The notes beneath the pieces were generated by a model that saw nothing but the letters and a program-made list of their open reading frames with translations, was not told the DNA's origin and searched no databases. Shown here piece by piece: positions 27,780 to 36,844 of a DNA stretch of 64,000 nucleotides. Origin of the DNA: Balneolaceae bacterium (GTDB taxonomy: Bacteria > Bacteroidota > Rhodothermia > Balneolales > Balneolaceae); assembly GCA_017795005.1 (NCBI GenBank), contig CP051242.1, forward strand, positions 2,906,119 to 2,970,118. The letters run 5' to 3'. The translations under genes and the position numbers were made by a program. How positions within the stretch are numbered: position 1 is the stretch's first letter; each line of letters opens with the position of its first letter.

Positions 27780-27791
27780 AAAAAAGCGCTT
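27780..27791. promoter_or_regulatory. AAGCGCTT operator-like palindrome upstream of glnA
   Basis: Reading the plus strand, AAAAAAGCGCTT occupies 27780-27791; the perfect 8-base palindrome is 27784-27791. The same 12-mer occurs upstream of amt (36703-36714). Here it lies 70 bases upstream of the predicted -7 element, and 71 bases at amt. Confidence 0.5.
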
Positions 27792-27896
27792 ACACTTTAA
27801 AAAATTTTTTCCGCTTAGCTAATAATTCATCCTCACTTAATAAAATTAAGTTCTTTTTTTGTCAGACTTAGCATTTTCAGGGGAACTCAAATGCCT

Positions 27897-27904
27897 TATC
27901 TTTG
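27897..27904 (+). promoter_or_regulatory. -7 element of the menA operon promoter
   Basis: TATCTTTG is a perfect TAnnTTTG. No good TTG lies 19-20 bases upstream, so the -33 is weak. It sits over the longest possible menA start (27902), which argues for the downstream TTG start at 27947. Confidence 0.45.
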
Positions 27905-27946
27905 TTCTGGATTTATCCACATACTTGCACAAAAAAACTTTCGGAT

Positions 27947-28834
27947 TTGTCTCAAAATAAATTCAAAATCTGGGTAGAAGCAGCTCGCCCAAAAACACTT
28001 GCTGCCGCGTTTACTCCGGTACTTGTGGGAGCATCAATTGCATGGAATGATCAGTTACTTTCTTTTGATGCCACAATGATCGCTTTACTGTGTGCTTTCC
28101 TAATACAAATCGGGACAAATTTTGCTAACGACTATTATGATTTTATTAAAGGAGCAGATACAGAAGAACGGATAGGTTTTCAAAGAGCAACCGCTTCAGG
28201 TCTTATTTCTCCAAAATCAATGTTAAATGCGACTATTATCAGTATGTCGCTGGCTTTCTTATTTGGATTGTATCTGGTGTGGATTGGAGGATGGATTGTT
28301 TTAGTTATAGGATTACTCTCTTTATTGTTTGGAGTCCTTTATACAGGCGGACCTTTTCCATTAGGATATAATGGTCTTGGTGATGTTTTTGTTTTTATTT
28401 TTTTTGGGATTGTTGCCGTCATGACCACCTACTATGTTAATGCTCTGGAATGGTCTGAGGCAACATTTTGGGCTTCATTGGCAATTGGAGCTTTGTGCAC
28501 CAATATTTTAGTGATAAATAACTTGCGAGATGTGGAGCAGGATGCAAAGGCTGGAAAGAAAACCCTTGGTGTACTAATTGGTGAAAGAGCATTGAAATGG
28601 GAATATACTATCATGCTTGCAATTGCTTATGCTATCCCTCCTCACTTCTATTTCAGATTAGAATATGAAATATGGGTTTTCCTCCCTTTTGTTTTACTTC
28701 CTATTGCAATTTTGCAAACAAATAAAGTTTGGACTGAAACTGATAAGAAAAAATTAAACGGACTTCTGGAACGTACTGCTCGATTCATGGCTCTTTTTGG
28801 AATTCTTTTTGCAGTTGGAATCATACTAAACTGA
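27947..28834 (+). CDS. menA: 1,4-dihydroxy-2-naphthoate polyprenyltransferase
   Basis: MenA prenylates 1,4-dihydroxy-2-naphthoate in the membrane to give demethylmenaquinone. The chosen TTG at 27947 gives 295 residues beginning MSQNKFKIWVEAARPKTL, the usual start of the family. A reading from 27902 would begin inside a -7 element. Motifs are the UbiA site NFANDYYDF and a second aspartate motif NNLRDVEQDAKAGKKTLGV, with about eight membrane helices. Its TGA overlaps the menC ATG (TGATG). Confidence 0.93.
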   Translation: MSQNKFKIWVEAARPKTLAAAFTPVLVGASIAWNDQLLSFDATMIALLCAFLIQIGTNFANDYYDFIKGADTEERIGFQRATASGLISPKSMLNATIISMSLAFLFGLYLVWIGGWIVLVIGLLSLLFGVLYTGGPFPLGYNGLGDVFVFIFFGIVAVMTTYYVNALEWSEATFWASLAIGALCTNILVINNLRDVEQDAKAGKKTLGVLIGERALKWEYTIMLAIAYAIPPHFYFRLEYEIWVFLPFVLLPIAILQTNKVWTETDKKKLNGLLERTARFMALFGILFAVGIILN

Positions 28835-29901
28835 TGCTGAGGTTTTTCAAATATAGCTTCCCATTTGCTAAGCCATTTATTACATCTAAAGGTATATTTA
28901 ATAACAGAGAAGGAATTATACTTCTCTTTGAGAAAGATCAAATCCAGGCTTTTGGAGAAGTCGCACCTCTACCGGGATTTTCCACAGAATCACTTGAACA
29001 GATTGAATCTGTACTTACTCAGAATAAGGAATATCTGAAGGAAGCTTTTTCAGCAGGTGATGCAAAGCAGATTATTAATGTTCTTGATCAGATTCATCAG
29101 TTCCCGTCATTAAGCTTTGGTTTGGATACTTTATGGCATGATTTAATGTCAAAGAAGGTAAATCAATCACTATCCGAATACCTTTTTGATTTAAAAGAAG
29201 GCTCAGTTGTTTGTAATTCTGCAGTTGGAATTCAATCTGAAAAAGAAATTGTTTCTCTTATAGATAGAAAGAAAAAAGAAGGATTTAATACCTTTAAACT
29301 TAAAGTTGGGAAAGATATTAATACTGAAAAATCTGTTCTTGAATTCATCAGAAAAACATATCCAAATATTAAGTTAAGGGTTGATGCAAATCAGGCCTGG
29401 GATAAAGAAATAGCAGCCAAGTATCTCAATTCATTAGAATACCTGGATATCGAATATTGTGAACAGCCTGTATTAGCATCAAACATAGAAGACTTAATGT
29501 GGGTTAAGAATCGTACTACAATAAAAATTGCAGCAGATGAATCTCTTGGGAACAAAAGTAGAGCAAAAGCACTAATAGAGCAGAATTATTGTGATCTAAT
29601 TATTTTAAAACCTGCTTTATTGGGACTTTTTGATAACATTTCCGTAACAAAAGAGCTCGCCGAAACTCATAATATAGAAGTTGTATTTACTACAAGTTTG
29701 GACGGGATCATTGGAAGGATAACTTCGGCAATTTTAGCATCCGGGTTAGGTACTAAAAAGTATGCTCATGGATTGGCGACTGGTTCTTTACTTAATGAGC
29801 AGGGAACAGATAAAGAATTAATTACGAATGGCTCCTATCAAATCCCAAAGACAGCGGGTATTGGAACACCCATAGATTTAACTTTTTTAAAAGAAGTATA
29901 A
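28834..29901 (+). CDS. menC: o-succinylbenzoate synthase
   Basis: MenC dehydrates SHCHC to o-succinylbenzoate. It is an enolase-superfamily enzyme of 355 residues: TFKLKVGKD with the catalytic KxK lysines, metal ligands in LRVDANQAWD, EYCEQP and IAADESLG, and the late LKPALLG. It overlaps menA by one base and its TAA is followed directly by the menE start, so the three genes are one operon. Confidence 0.92.
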   Translation: MLRFFKYSFPFAKPFITSKGIFNNREGIILLFEKDQIQAFGEVAPLPGFSTESLEQIESVLTQNKEYLKEAFSAGDAKQIINVLDQIHQFPSLSFGLDTLWHDLMSKKVNQSLSEYLFDLKEGSVVCNSAVGIQSEKEIVSLIDRKKKEGFNTFKLKVGKDINTEKSVLEFIRKTYPNIKLRVDANQAWDKEIAAKYLNSLEYLDIEYCEQPVLASNIEDLMWVKNRTTIKIAADESLGNKSRAKALIEQNYCDLIILKPALLGLFDNISVTKELAETHNIEVVFTTSLDGIIGRITSAILASGLGTKKYAHGLATGSLLNEQGTDKELITNGSYQIPKTAGIGTPIDLTFLKEV

Positions 29902-31386
29902 TTGTTTAAATCGCGCTTACATATTTTTGAGTTTAAAAAATCAGATCCTGAGTTGGTTTTTCTGACTTCCCAACATGGGATGTTTACTTACAGTGACCTA
30001 GACCGTTTCACCGCTTTTTTTCAGGATATTGTAGAACAAAAGTCTGATTCGAATAAGTGGCCTGTAGCTTTTCTTTCAGAATCATCTGATATGTTGGTTT
30101 TTTCGATTGCAGCGTGTTGGAAGCTTGGAATTCCTTTCATTCCATTAAATCCAAAGTTGCCTCAGAAGGAACTGGAAGCACAAATTCTTGAGCTTAGTCC
30201 AAGTTTGATCTTTTGTGATTCAAAAAATAAAAGAAGACTTCAGGGCGATGATGTGATTCTGATGGATGAAAACTTTTTTCTGAATGCATTCACCTTCGAT
30301 ATCAGAGAAATGAAGTTGCCTGATGAAGGCAAAATTAAAGACTCAAGTATTTTTGGGTATTTCTTCACTTCTGGTACTTCCTCTAAACCAAAGATCGTCC
30401 CTCTGAAAAGGAAACAAATCTTTGCTGCTGCAAAATCTTCCGCCAAAAATTTTAAACCTGACTTAAATCATTTTTGGTTACTCTGTCTTCCATTAAATCA
30501 TATTGGTGGAATCTCCATAATCCTTAGGTCGCTTATTTACCGAACTGCCATCTATCGTATGGATGTGTTTCATGAAGAGATGATAAAAGAGTTTTTGGGT
30601 GAAAACACCAGGTTTCAGGCCGCTTCTTTAGTACCTACAATGCTTAAGAGGTTACTTAACGACCCTTTATTTAAAACACACCGCAATTTTAAAGCTATCC
30701 TTTTAGGAGGAGGTCCTACTACTGCACCTCTTCTTAAAAAAGCGGTAGAAAGAGGCATTCCTGTAGTCTCTTCTTATGGAATGACGGAAACATGTGCACA
30801 GATTGCAGCAAACCCTACTCTCGCACCATCCGGAGCTTACATTCCAATGAAAAGTGTAGGGAAACCATTTCCACCGAACGAGCTTCAGATTCGTGATGAT
30901 AATAGAAAAGTACTTGGAAGAAATCAATCCGGTACTATTTGGCTAAAAGGTCCACAAGTTTTTGATGGGTATTATCATAAAGAAGACAATAAGAACCGCT
31001 TTGATAATAAAGGCTGGTTTAATACCGGAGATTATGGGCACAAAAATACCTTTGATATGGTATTTATCGAATCCCGAAGGACGGACCTCATTATAACGGG
31101 TGGTGAGAATGTGAATCCTGTAGAAGTAGAGCAAGCCATTGAAAAATTACCTCACATTAAAGAAGCAGTGGTAGTTGGTGTACCTGATGAAGAATGGGGG
31201 CAAAAAGTTACCGCCTTTATAACCTTATCAAATGGGAAAACCCCAAATCTTGAGGAAGTAAGGGATCAGCTTAAAAACGATTTGGTTGACTTCAAGCTAC
31301 CAAAAGAATTGAAAATTATTGATGAAATTCCACGAACTGCTACTGGAAAGGTTAAAAGAACTGAGATTCTCAAAACTTTAGGATAA
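29902..31386 (+). CDS. menE: o-succinylbenzoate-CoA ligase
   Basis: This AMP-forming acyl-CoA synthetase activates o-succinylbenzoate. The 494 residues include the AMP loop FTSGTSSKPKIVPL, SYGMTETCAQ, WFNTGDYG, TDLIITGGENVNPVEVE and the C-terminal RTATGKVKR with the catalytic Lys. The start is TTG directly after the menC stop. menF, menD, menH and menB are not in the window. MenE and MenC in sequence make the assignment secure over other acyl-CoA ligases. Confidence 0.93.
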   Translation: MFKSRLHIFEFKKSDPELVFLTSQHGMFTYSDLDRFTAFFQDIVEQKSDSNKWPVAFLSESSDMLVFSIAACWKLGIPFIPLNPKLPQKELEAQILELSPSLIFCDSKNKRRLQGDDVILMDENFFLNAFTFDIREMKLPDEGKIKDSSIFGYFFTSGTSSKPKIVPLKRKQIFAAAKSSAKNFKPDLNHFWLLCLPLNHIGGISIILRSLIYRTAIYRMDVFHEEMIKEFLGENTRFQAASLVPTMLKRLLNDPLFKTHRNFKAILLGGGPTTAPLLKKAVERGIPVVSSYGMTETCAQIAANPTLAPSGAYIPMKSVGKPFPPNELQIRDDNRKVLGRNQSGTIWLKGPQVFDGYYHKEDNKNRFDNKGWFNTGDYGHKNTFDMVFIESRRTDLIITGGENVNPVEVEQAIEKLPHIKEAVVVGVPDEEWGQKVTAFITLSNGKTPNLEEVRDQLKNDLVDFKLPKELKIIDEIPRTATGKVKRTEILKTLG

Positions 31387-31447
31387 AGCTAATTAATCTT
31401 CTCTTAATTCTGAGGCTTTCTTAACTTCCCAAGAAAAGCTACAAACA

Positions 31448-32674
31448 TTGAATTTAAACCCGGTAATTCTGTCTATTCCCATTTTCTTTGCATTGATGAG
31501 CATAGAATTGGTATATGAAGCCATCACCAAAAAACGGACATACCGATTAAATGATGCCATTACCAATATTAACCTTGGAACTCTTAATCAAATCACCGGC
31601 ATCTTCTCAAAAATTATAAATATTGGGATATATACTGTTATTTTTGAGCTTTTTGCCTTTACAACCCTTCCTGCAAATTGGCTTACCTTTATAATTCTCT
31701 TTCTACTATATGATTTATGTTTTTATTGGTCGCATCGACTTGCTCACCAGGTAAGTTTATTTTGGGGTGGACATGTTGTTCATCATCAAAGTGAAGACTT
31801 TAACCTGACTGTTGCTCTTCGTCAGAGTTCCACTGCTTTCATCTGGAGTTTTCCGTTTTATATCCCATTAGCATTGATCGGATTTGATCCACTCCAATTT
31901 GTAACGGTAGGAGCATTTAATCTTCTGTATCAATTCTGGATTCATACCGAACATGTAAAAAAAATAGGATGGCTGGAACATATTCTTAATACCCCATCTC
32001 ATCACAGGGTTCACCATGGACGTGATCCAAAATATATAGACAAAAATTATGCTGGGGTCTTCATTATTTGGGATAAGATGTTCGGAACGTTTAAAGAGGA
32101 AGAAGAACGGCCAACTTATGGAATCACAAAACCTGTAAATAGCTGGAATCCTGTATATGCAAACTTCGCTCATTATATAGATCTCTTTCACTACGTTAAG
32201 CAGTCCAAATCGTGGAGCGACACTAAAAATATGTTGTTTAAGCAACCGGGCTGGCTACCGGAATACCTAGGCGGGGTTCAAACTCCAAAGGAGGTTAGCG
32301 GCGAATTCCAAAAGTATAACGCCGACATTTCTTTCATCTGGGCAAAGGTATATATCTTTATTCAGTTTATAGTGATGTTGTTGGTCGTTTCCTATTTCCT
32401 TTTTAACAATGCAGAATTTGACGGTATTACTAAGGGACTTTTTGTAGCCTGGATTGTTTATTCTGCAGTTATGTTTGGTAGCCTCTTCGAGACCAGAAAT
32501 AAGAAAATCATTGGACTGGAAATATTCAGGCTATTGACCATTCCTGCAGGTGTCACAGGATTAATTATACTTGGTTATGGTTTACCTGAATGGCTGATTA
32601 TTCTATCCGGAATCTTCAGTTTATTAAACCTTGTATTTGTAGTGTGGATTTTTAGGAAGATGTTTTCGGACTAG
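31448..32674 (+). CDS. fatty acid hydroxylase / sterol desaturase superfamily membrane protein
   Basis: The 408-residue protein carries the eight-histidine di-iron signature of the superfamily: HRLAH, HVVHH and HRVHHG, between membrane helices. The C-terminal third adds three to four more helices, a layout like alkylglycerol monooxygenase-type members. The substrate is unknown; a lipid or isoprenoid is likely. The start is TTG, 61 bases after menE on the same strand, so it may be co-transcribed with the menaquinone genes. Confidence 0.88.
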   Translation: MNLNPVILSIPIFFALMSIELVYEAITKKRTYRLNDAITNINLGTLNQITGIFSKIINIGIYTVIFELFAFTTLPANWLTFIILFLLYDLCFYWSHRLAHQVSLFWGGHVVHHQSEDFNLTVALRQSSTAFIWSFPFYIPLALIGFDPLQFVTVGAFNLLYQFWIHTEHVKKIGWLEHILNTPSHHRVHHGRDPKYIDKNYAGVFIIWDKMFGTFKEEEERPTYGITKPVNSWNPVYANFAHYIDLFHYVKQSKSWSDTKNMLFKQPGWLPEYLGGVQTPKEVSGEFQKYNADISFIWAKVYIFIQFIVMLLVVSYFLFNNAEFDGITKGLFVAWIVYSAVMFGSLFETRNKKIIGLEIFRLLTIPAGVTGLIILGYGLPEWLIILSGIFSLLNLVFVVWIFRKMFSD

Positions 32675-32734
32675 TTTAGTTTTTGTAATTAAAATTATTT
32701 ACTTATACGCACCTTATTAACTAAACGAGTTGTT

Positions 32735-35248
32735 TTGCCTACTCAATTCTCTGAAATCCCTTTTATTCAACTTCTAATAAAACGAAATAGTAAGTTTCTA
32801 AGTAATCTAGAAGTAGTATTTAATATTGTATCCAATCATCTAGCTACAAGAATTCCTGCTGTTTTTCCAGCCTATACACTGCACGACATTGAACATTCTA
32901 TAAGAATTCTTAAGCATATTGAAAATCTTATTGAGAATATTGATGTGCTAAATGAATTCGAAATTACCTTAATAATTTATTCTGCTTTTCTACATGATAT
33001 TGGGATGGGCCCTGACAAAGAAATAATAAATAATCTAAAATCTGGAGAACTCACTTTCTCAAATATTAAATACGAAGCACTGCTAAATAAATTTAATGGC
33101 GATGAAGAAGAAGCATTGCGGTATTTAATAAGAAACTATCATTCGGACATTTCTTCGATTCTAATAAAGAAATATTACTCGGAGTATCTCACCTTCCCTG
33201 AAATGTCGAATGTAGATTTTATAGATGAACTCACCAGTATTTGTATAGGGCATACTCGAGATTTCTCTTGGATTAGAAGTGAATTAAGTTCTGAAGATCT
33301 AAAAGGAGATTATTCATTTAATCTACAATACATACTTTCTTTACTTCGAATTGGAGATATTCTTGATATAGATGGGAAACGGACACCTACTATTCTTTTT
33401 AAACTCATTCAGCCAACTGGTTTTAGTGAACAGGAATGGCAAAAGCATTATTCTATTACAAATGTTCAAAAAGTACGCCTAGACAGACAAACAGATGAAA
33501 AAGCTGTCTATTTGCACGGCGAATGTAGTAGTGTTGAAATCCATAGAAAACTATTAAGCTATATTGAATACATAAATAAAGAAATTGATCATGCACTAAG
33601 TTTATCTCGTGATTTTCAAGAAAAGCATCGTTTTTATATAAGAAGTAGAGTAGAAAATAAAATTACCCCAAAAGGTTATACACTTTCTTCACTAAAGCTT
33701 GAAATCGATTTCCAAGCCATTACAAATCTTTTGATGGGAGAAAAAATTTATGGTGAGAGAAAGCTAGGATTAAGAGAAATTATTCAAAATTCAATAGACG
33801 CATGTAATGTGCGAAAAGAAATCGAAGCAGAAAATAAAAATCTTGAGGATGAACAATATCAAGGCAAAATAAAACTGGTAATTGACTCTCAATCAAATAT
33901 GGTTTCAATCATTGATAATGGCATTGGTATGACTGATTATATGATTAGGAATTATTTTTTAAGTGTAGGTAAATCTTATTACAAATCTGATGATTTTTTA
34001 CTTCAAGATCTTAATTATGCGCCAATCGGAAACTTTGGAATTGGGTTTCTAGCATGTTTTATGCTATCGAATAATGCAAGAATATTCACTAGAAATATTA
34101 CTAGTAAAAAAGCTTATAAAATTGACATAAAAAAAAACAGCGAATATGTCTCTTACACTGAAGTTGATGAGAACAAATTTATAGGAACAAGAATTGAAAT
34201 TGACTATGATAGCTTTATGGAATGTTTTGAGAGCATCGATAACCTAAAAACATTTATAAAAAGATATTTTATTTTTGATTTAATTGACTTTGAAATAATT
34301 AATAAGGCGCAGAAAAAAATTGAGAAAATAAACACAACATTGAGTGAATTCCGAGATGAAGGTATCTTAATTGACCTTAGTCCTTACTTGAATAATATTG
34401 ATGGACTAGCTCGAATTAAGTCAATACCAAACCTAATTAACAATATTTCTTCACTTACTAACTTTTTGAAAATACACCGAGAAGATGCTTATATAATCGC
34501 CAACAACAAAGTAATAAAAGCTACAGATGATTATCCATTAAGTAGGTTGATTGCTAATGGGAAGATAGTCTATTTAGAATTAGGTCTTTATGATTTTTAT
34601 GATAATGATGATTTAGAAAAATTATATGAAGTGATTGATGACATTGAAGAAGCAACTGAAAGAAAAGAGCCAACTGATTTTGGTTTCGTATTTTTAGACC
34701 GCAATTACCATCAATATTTCAACACCAAAAGTACATTCTGGTTTTATCGCCCTTTTCAAGACTATAATATTCATCCATTTATGGATTTCGGTTTTGACCC
34801 AACAAATTTTATAACCGATAGTTTTCCAAATTATAAGTGTCGATTTATTTCAGTAGATGAAATGAAGATTTATTCAAGTAATGATTCAGACTATACTATA
34901 CCATATGATGAAACCCCATTTGAATTGAATTTTTCTTGGGGAGAAAGTAAAATTCATTTTTTCCTTAGAAATGTATTAGTTGAAAAATTTAAATCCAGTC
35001 GGATCATTCGACCAGATTTATTCAACTTTAGTGAAATCAGAATAAATGCTTTTAATGAAAATCTAATACCTAATATATCGAGAACAGAATTTGACTATTC
35101 AACTTCTAAGGATTTAAGTTGGGCAATTGGTTATGCAATACATCAAGGACTAATTGATACTCAAATCCTATCTGCTAAACAAAATGAACTACTTAAGAAA
35201 TTTTGTAATGCCTTTTATGCACCAAATCAATTTATCAAGTATCTATAA
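32735..35248 (+). CDS. HD-phosphohydrolase + Hsp90-type GHKL ATPase fusion protein
   Basis: The 837-residue protein has two parts. An N-terminal HD domain (about 30-300) has YTLHDIEHS (His50, His54), FLHDIGMG (His87-Asp88), His136, GHTRD and RIGDILDID (Asp208). A GHKL/HATPase domain (about 325-520) follows, with N-box [16 protein letters not shown] (394-399) and GNFGIGF (432-438), closest in style to Hsp90. The C-terminal 300 residues are unrecognised. The start is TTG, the only sensible choice because the next Met is residue 91. The gene is visibly AT-richer than its neighbours and its stop overlaps the purB stop by 6 bases. It is probably an accessory gene; an antiphage or stress role is only inferred. 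Confidence 0.85.
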   Translation: MPTQFSEIPFIQLLIKRNSKFLSNLEVVFNIVSNHLATRIPAVFPAYTLHDIEHSIRILKHIENLIENIDVLNEFEITLIIYSAFLHDIGMGPDKEIINNLKSGELTFSNIKYEALLNKFNGDEEEALRYLIRNYHSDISSILIKKYYSEYLTFPEMSNVDFIDELTSICIGHTRDFSWIRSELSSEDLKGDYSFNLQYILSLLRIGDILDIDGKRTPTILFKLIQPTGFSEQEWQKHYSITNVQKVRLDRQTDEKAVYLHGECSSVEIHRKLLSYIEYINKEIDHALSLSRDFQEKHRFYIRSRVENKITPKGYTLSSLKLEIDFQAITNLLMGEKIYGERKLGLREIIQNSIDACNVRKEIEAENKNLEDEQYQGKIKLVIDSQSNMVSIIDNGIGMTDYMIRNYFLSVGKSYYKSDDFLLQDLNYAPIGNFGIGFLACFMLSNNARIFTRNITSKKAYKIDIKKNSEYVSYTEVDENKFIGTRIEIDYDSFMECFESIDNLKTFIKRYFIFDLIDFEIINKAQKKIEKINTTLSEFRDEGILIDLSPYLNNIDGLARIKSIPNLINNISSLTNFLKIHREDAYIIANNKVIKATDDYPLSRLIANGKIVYLELGLYDFYDNDDLEKLYEVIDDIEEATERKEPTDFGFVFLDRNYHQYFNTKSTFWFYRPFQDYNIHPFMDFGFDPTNFITDSFPNYKCRFISVDEMKIYSSNDSDYTIPYDETPFELNFSWGESKIHFFLRNVLVEKFKSSRIIRPDLFNFSEIRINAFNENLIPNISRTEFDYSTSKDLSWAIGYAIHQGLIDTQILSAKQNELLKKFCNAFYAPNQFIKYL

Positions 35249-36535
35249 TCCAACCCTTTCAAAAATAACATCTACATTTCTGGTATGATGGTTTAAATCA
35301 AAGGCATCATCAATCTCATCCTGTGTAAGCTTTGAAGATATATACTCATCTCCTTCTATAAGGGGTTTAAATGGAATCTGATTTTCCCAGGATTGCATTG
35401 CCAAAGGTTGAACGGCGTCATAAGCCTCTTCCCTAACAATCCCTTTTTCAATCAATTTATTAAGTACCCTTTGAGAGAATACCAAACCATGAGTTTTCCA
35501 GATGTTTGACTCCATGTTATTTTCAAACACCACAAGGTTTTCCATTACATTTGCAAACCGGTTCAACATATAATCAAGAAGAATAGTAGCATCGGGAAGA
35601 ATAATTCTTTCAGCGGAAGAATGAGATATATCCCTCTCATGCCATAGCGGAATATTTTCAAAAGCAGTGACCATATATCCTCTTAATACTCGAGCACAAC
35701 CGGAAATATTTTCAGAACTGATTGGGTTTCTCTTATGAGGCATGGATGAAGATCCTTTCTGTCCTTTTCTAAATGCTTCTTCAGCTTCCCGAACTTCACT
35801 TCGCTGAAGATGTCGAATTTCTACAGCCATCTTCTCAAGCGTTGACCCAATCAATGCCAGAGTAGATACATAGCTTGCATGTCGATCCCGCTGTAATGTT
35901 TGGGTAGAAATTGGCGCTGGTGTTAATCCCAATTTTTCACATGTATATTCTTCCACTTCAGGAGGAATATTAGCAAAAGTCCCAACAGAGCCGGATAGTT
36001 TTCCAAATTCAACATCCGCAGCTGCTTTTTTAAAACGCTCCAGATTCCTATTCATTTCTGCATACCAGAGTGCACATTTTAATCCAAAGGTCGTAGGCTC
36101 GGCATGGATACCGTGCGTGCGCCCCATCATTACAGTGTATTTGTGCTTTTTTGCTTTTTCTTTTAACACAGAAATGATTCTTTCTAAATCAACCAAAAGT
36201 AATTTATTGGCTTGTTTCAGACGAACTCCCCATGCAGTATCTACTACATCTGTAGATGTTAATCCGTAATGAATCCATTTTTTTTCTTCACCTAAGGTTT
36301 CTGAAACAGCTCTTGTAAAAGCCACTACATCATGCCTTGTCTTTTCTTCAATCTCTTTAATTCTGGCTAAATCAAAAGAGGCATTATCGTATAACTTATC
36401 TACATCCTCCATTGGTATAGTACCGAGTTTAGCCCATGCCCAGCAAGCAGCTAGCTCAACTTCAAGCCATGCCTGGAATTGATTTTGTTCCGTCCAAATA
36501 TTGGACATTTCTTGTCTAGCATATCTTGAAATCAT
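35243..36535 (-). CDS. purB: adenylosuccinate lyase
   Basis: PurB cleaves SAICAR and adenylosuccinate, releasing fumarate in purine synthesis. From the ATG at 36535 ([14 protein letters not shown]) it has 430 residues, the usual length. The longer reading to 36571 adds 12 residues with no match. Signatures are the fumarase/lyase loop [15 protein letters not shown], the [11 protein letters not shown] catalytic region and [12 protein letters not shown]. It converges on, and overlaps by 6 bases, the HD/ATPase gene. Confidence 0.97.
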   Translation of the reverse strand: MISRYARQEMSNIWTEQNQFQAWLEVELAACWAWAKLGTIPMEDVDKLYDNASFDLARIKEIEEKTRHDVVAFTRAVSETLGEEKKWIHYGLTSTDVVDTAWGVRLKQANKLLLVDLERIISVLKEKAKKHKYTVMMGRTHGIHAEPTTFGLKCALWYAEMNRNLERFKKAAADVEFGKLSGSVGTFANIPPEVEEYTCEKLGLTPAPISTQTLQRDRHASYVSTLALIGSTLEKMAVEIRHLQRSEVREAEEAFRKGQKGSSSMPHKRNPISSENISGCARVLRGYMVTAFENIPLWHERDISHSSAERIILPDATILLDYMLNRFANVMENLVVFENNMESNIWKTHGLVFSQRVLNKLIEKGIVREEAYDAVQPLAMQSWENQIPFKPLIEGDEYISSKLTQDEIDDAFDLNHHTRNVDVIFERVGL

Positions 36536-36844
36536 AGTTGTCTTTTTCTTGAAGTGAGTTAGTTCGCGCACAAAGATAAGACATATGAGAACATGTATTT
36601 CATAAAAAGCTTTTACACAACCCCCTTATACAGGTCATTTAAAAGCATTTGCAAAAAAAATTGAGCTTTTCAGGGAACCGCTTTCAATTCCCAACTTTAT
36701 TTAAAAAAGCGCTTTTACTATAATTATTTATGATAAAAGTTAAATAAATGTAAATTTTTTTATTTGAAGTTATTGTTCACCTAATTATGTTAGAGCCGTG
36801 TGGAATTCACTCACTACACTCATCACTAACTAACCATGTAAAAA
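36536..36844. promoter_or_regulatory. divergent purB/amt control region
   Basis: This 309-base region has no gene. It holds GGGAA-CCGCTTTCAA-TTCCC (36673-36692), an inverted repeat containing the pckA-shared GGAACCGCTTT at 36674-36684, and the 12-mer AAAAAAGCGCTT (36703-36714) shared with glnA, whose symmetric extension runs to 36716. The predicted amt promoter follows. Two operator-like boxes upstream of the -33 suggest activation, or dual control of amt. Nothing strong was seen for the purB promoter. Confidence 0.5.
36763..36793 (+). promoter_or_regulatory. predicted amt promoter (TTTG-N19-TAnnTTTG type)
   Basis: TTTG (36763-36766), exactly 19 bases, then TATGTTAG (36786-36793), one mismatch from TAnnTTTG. 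The predicted transcript would start near 36800, about 45 bases before the ATG. Confidence 0.55.

Noticed and set aside
29902-31386. menE as a long-chain fatty acid-CoA ligase
   Set aside because: The direct junction with menC and the menA overlap make the menaquinone role far more likely.
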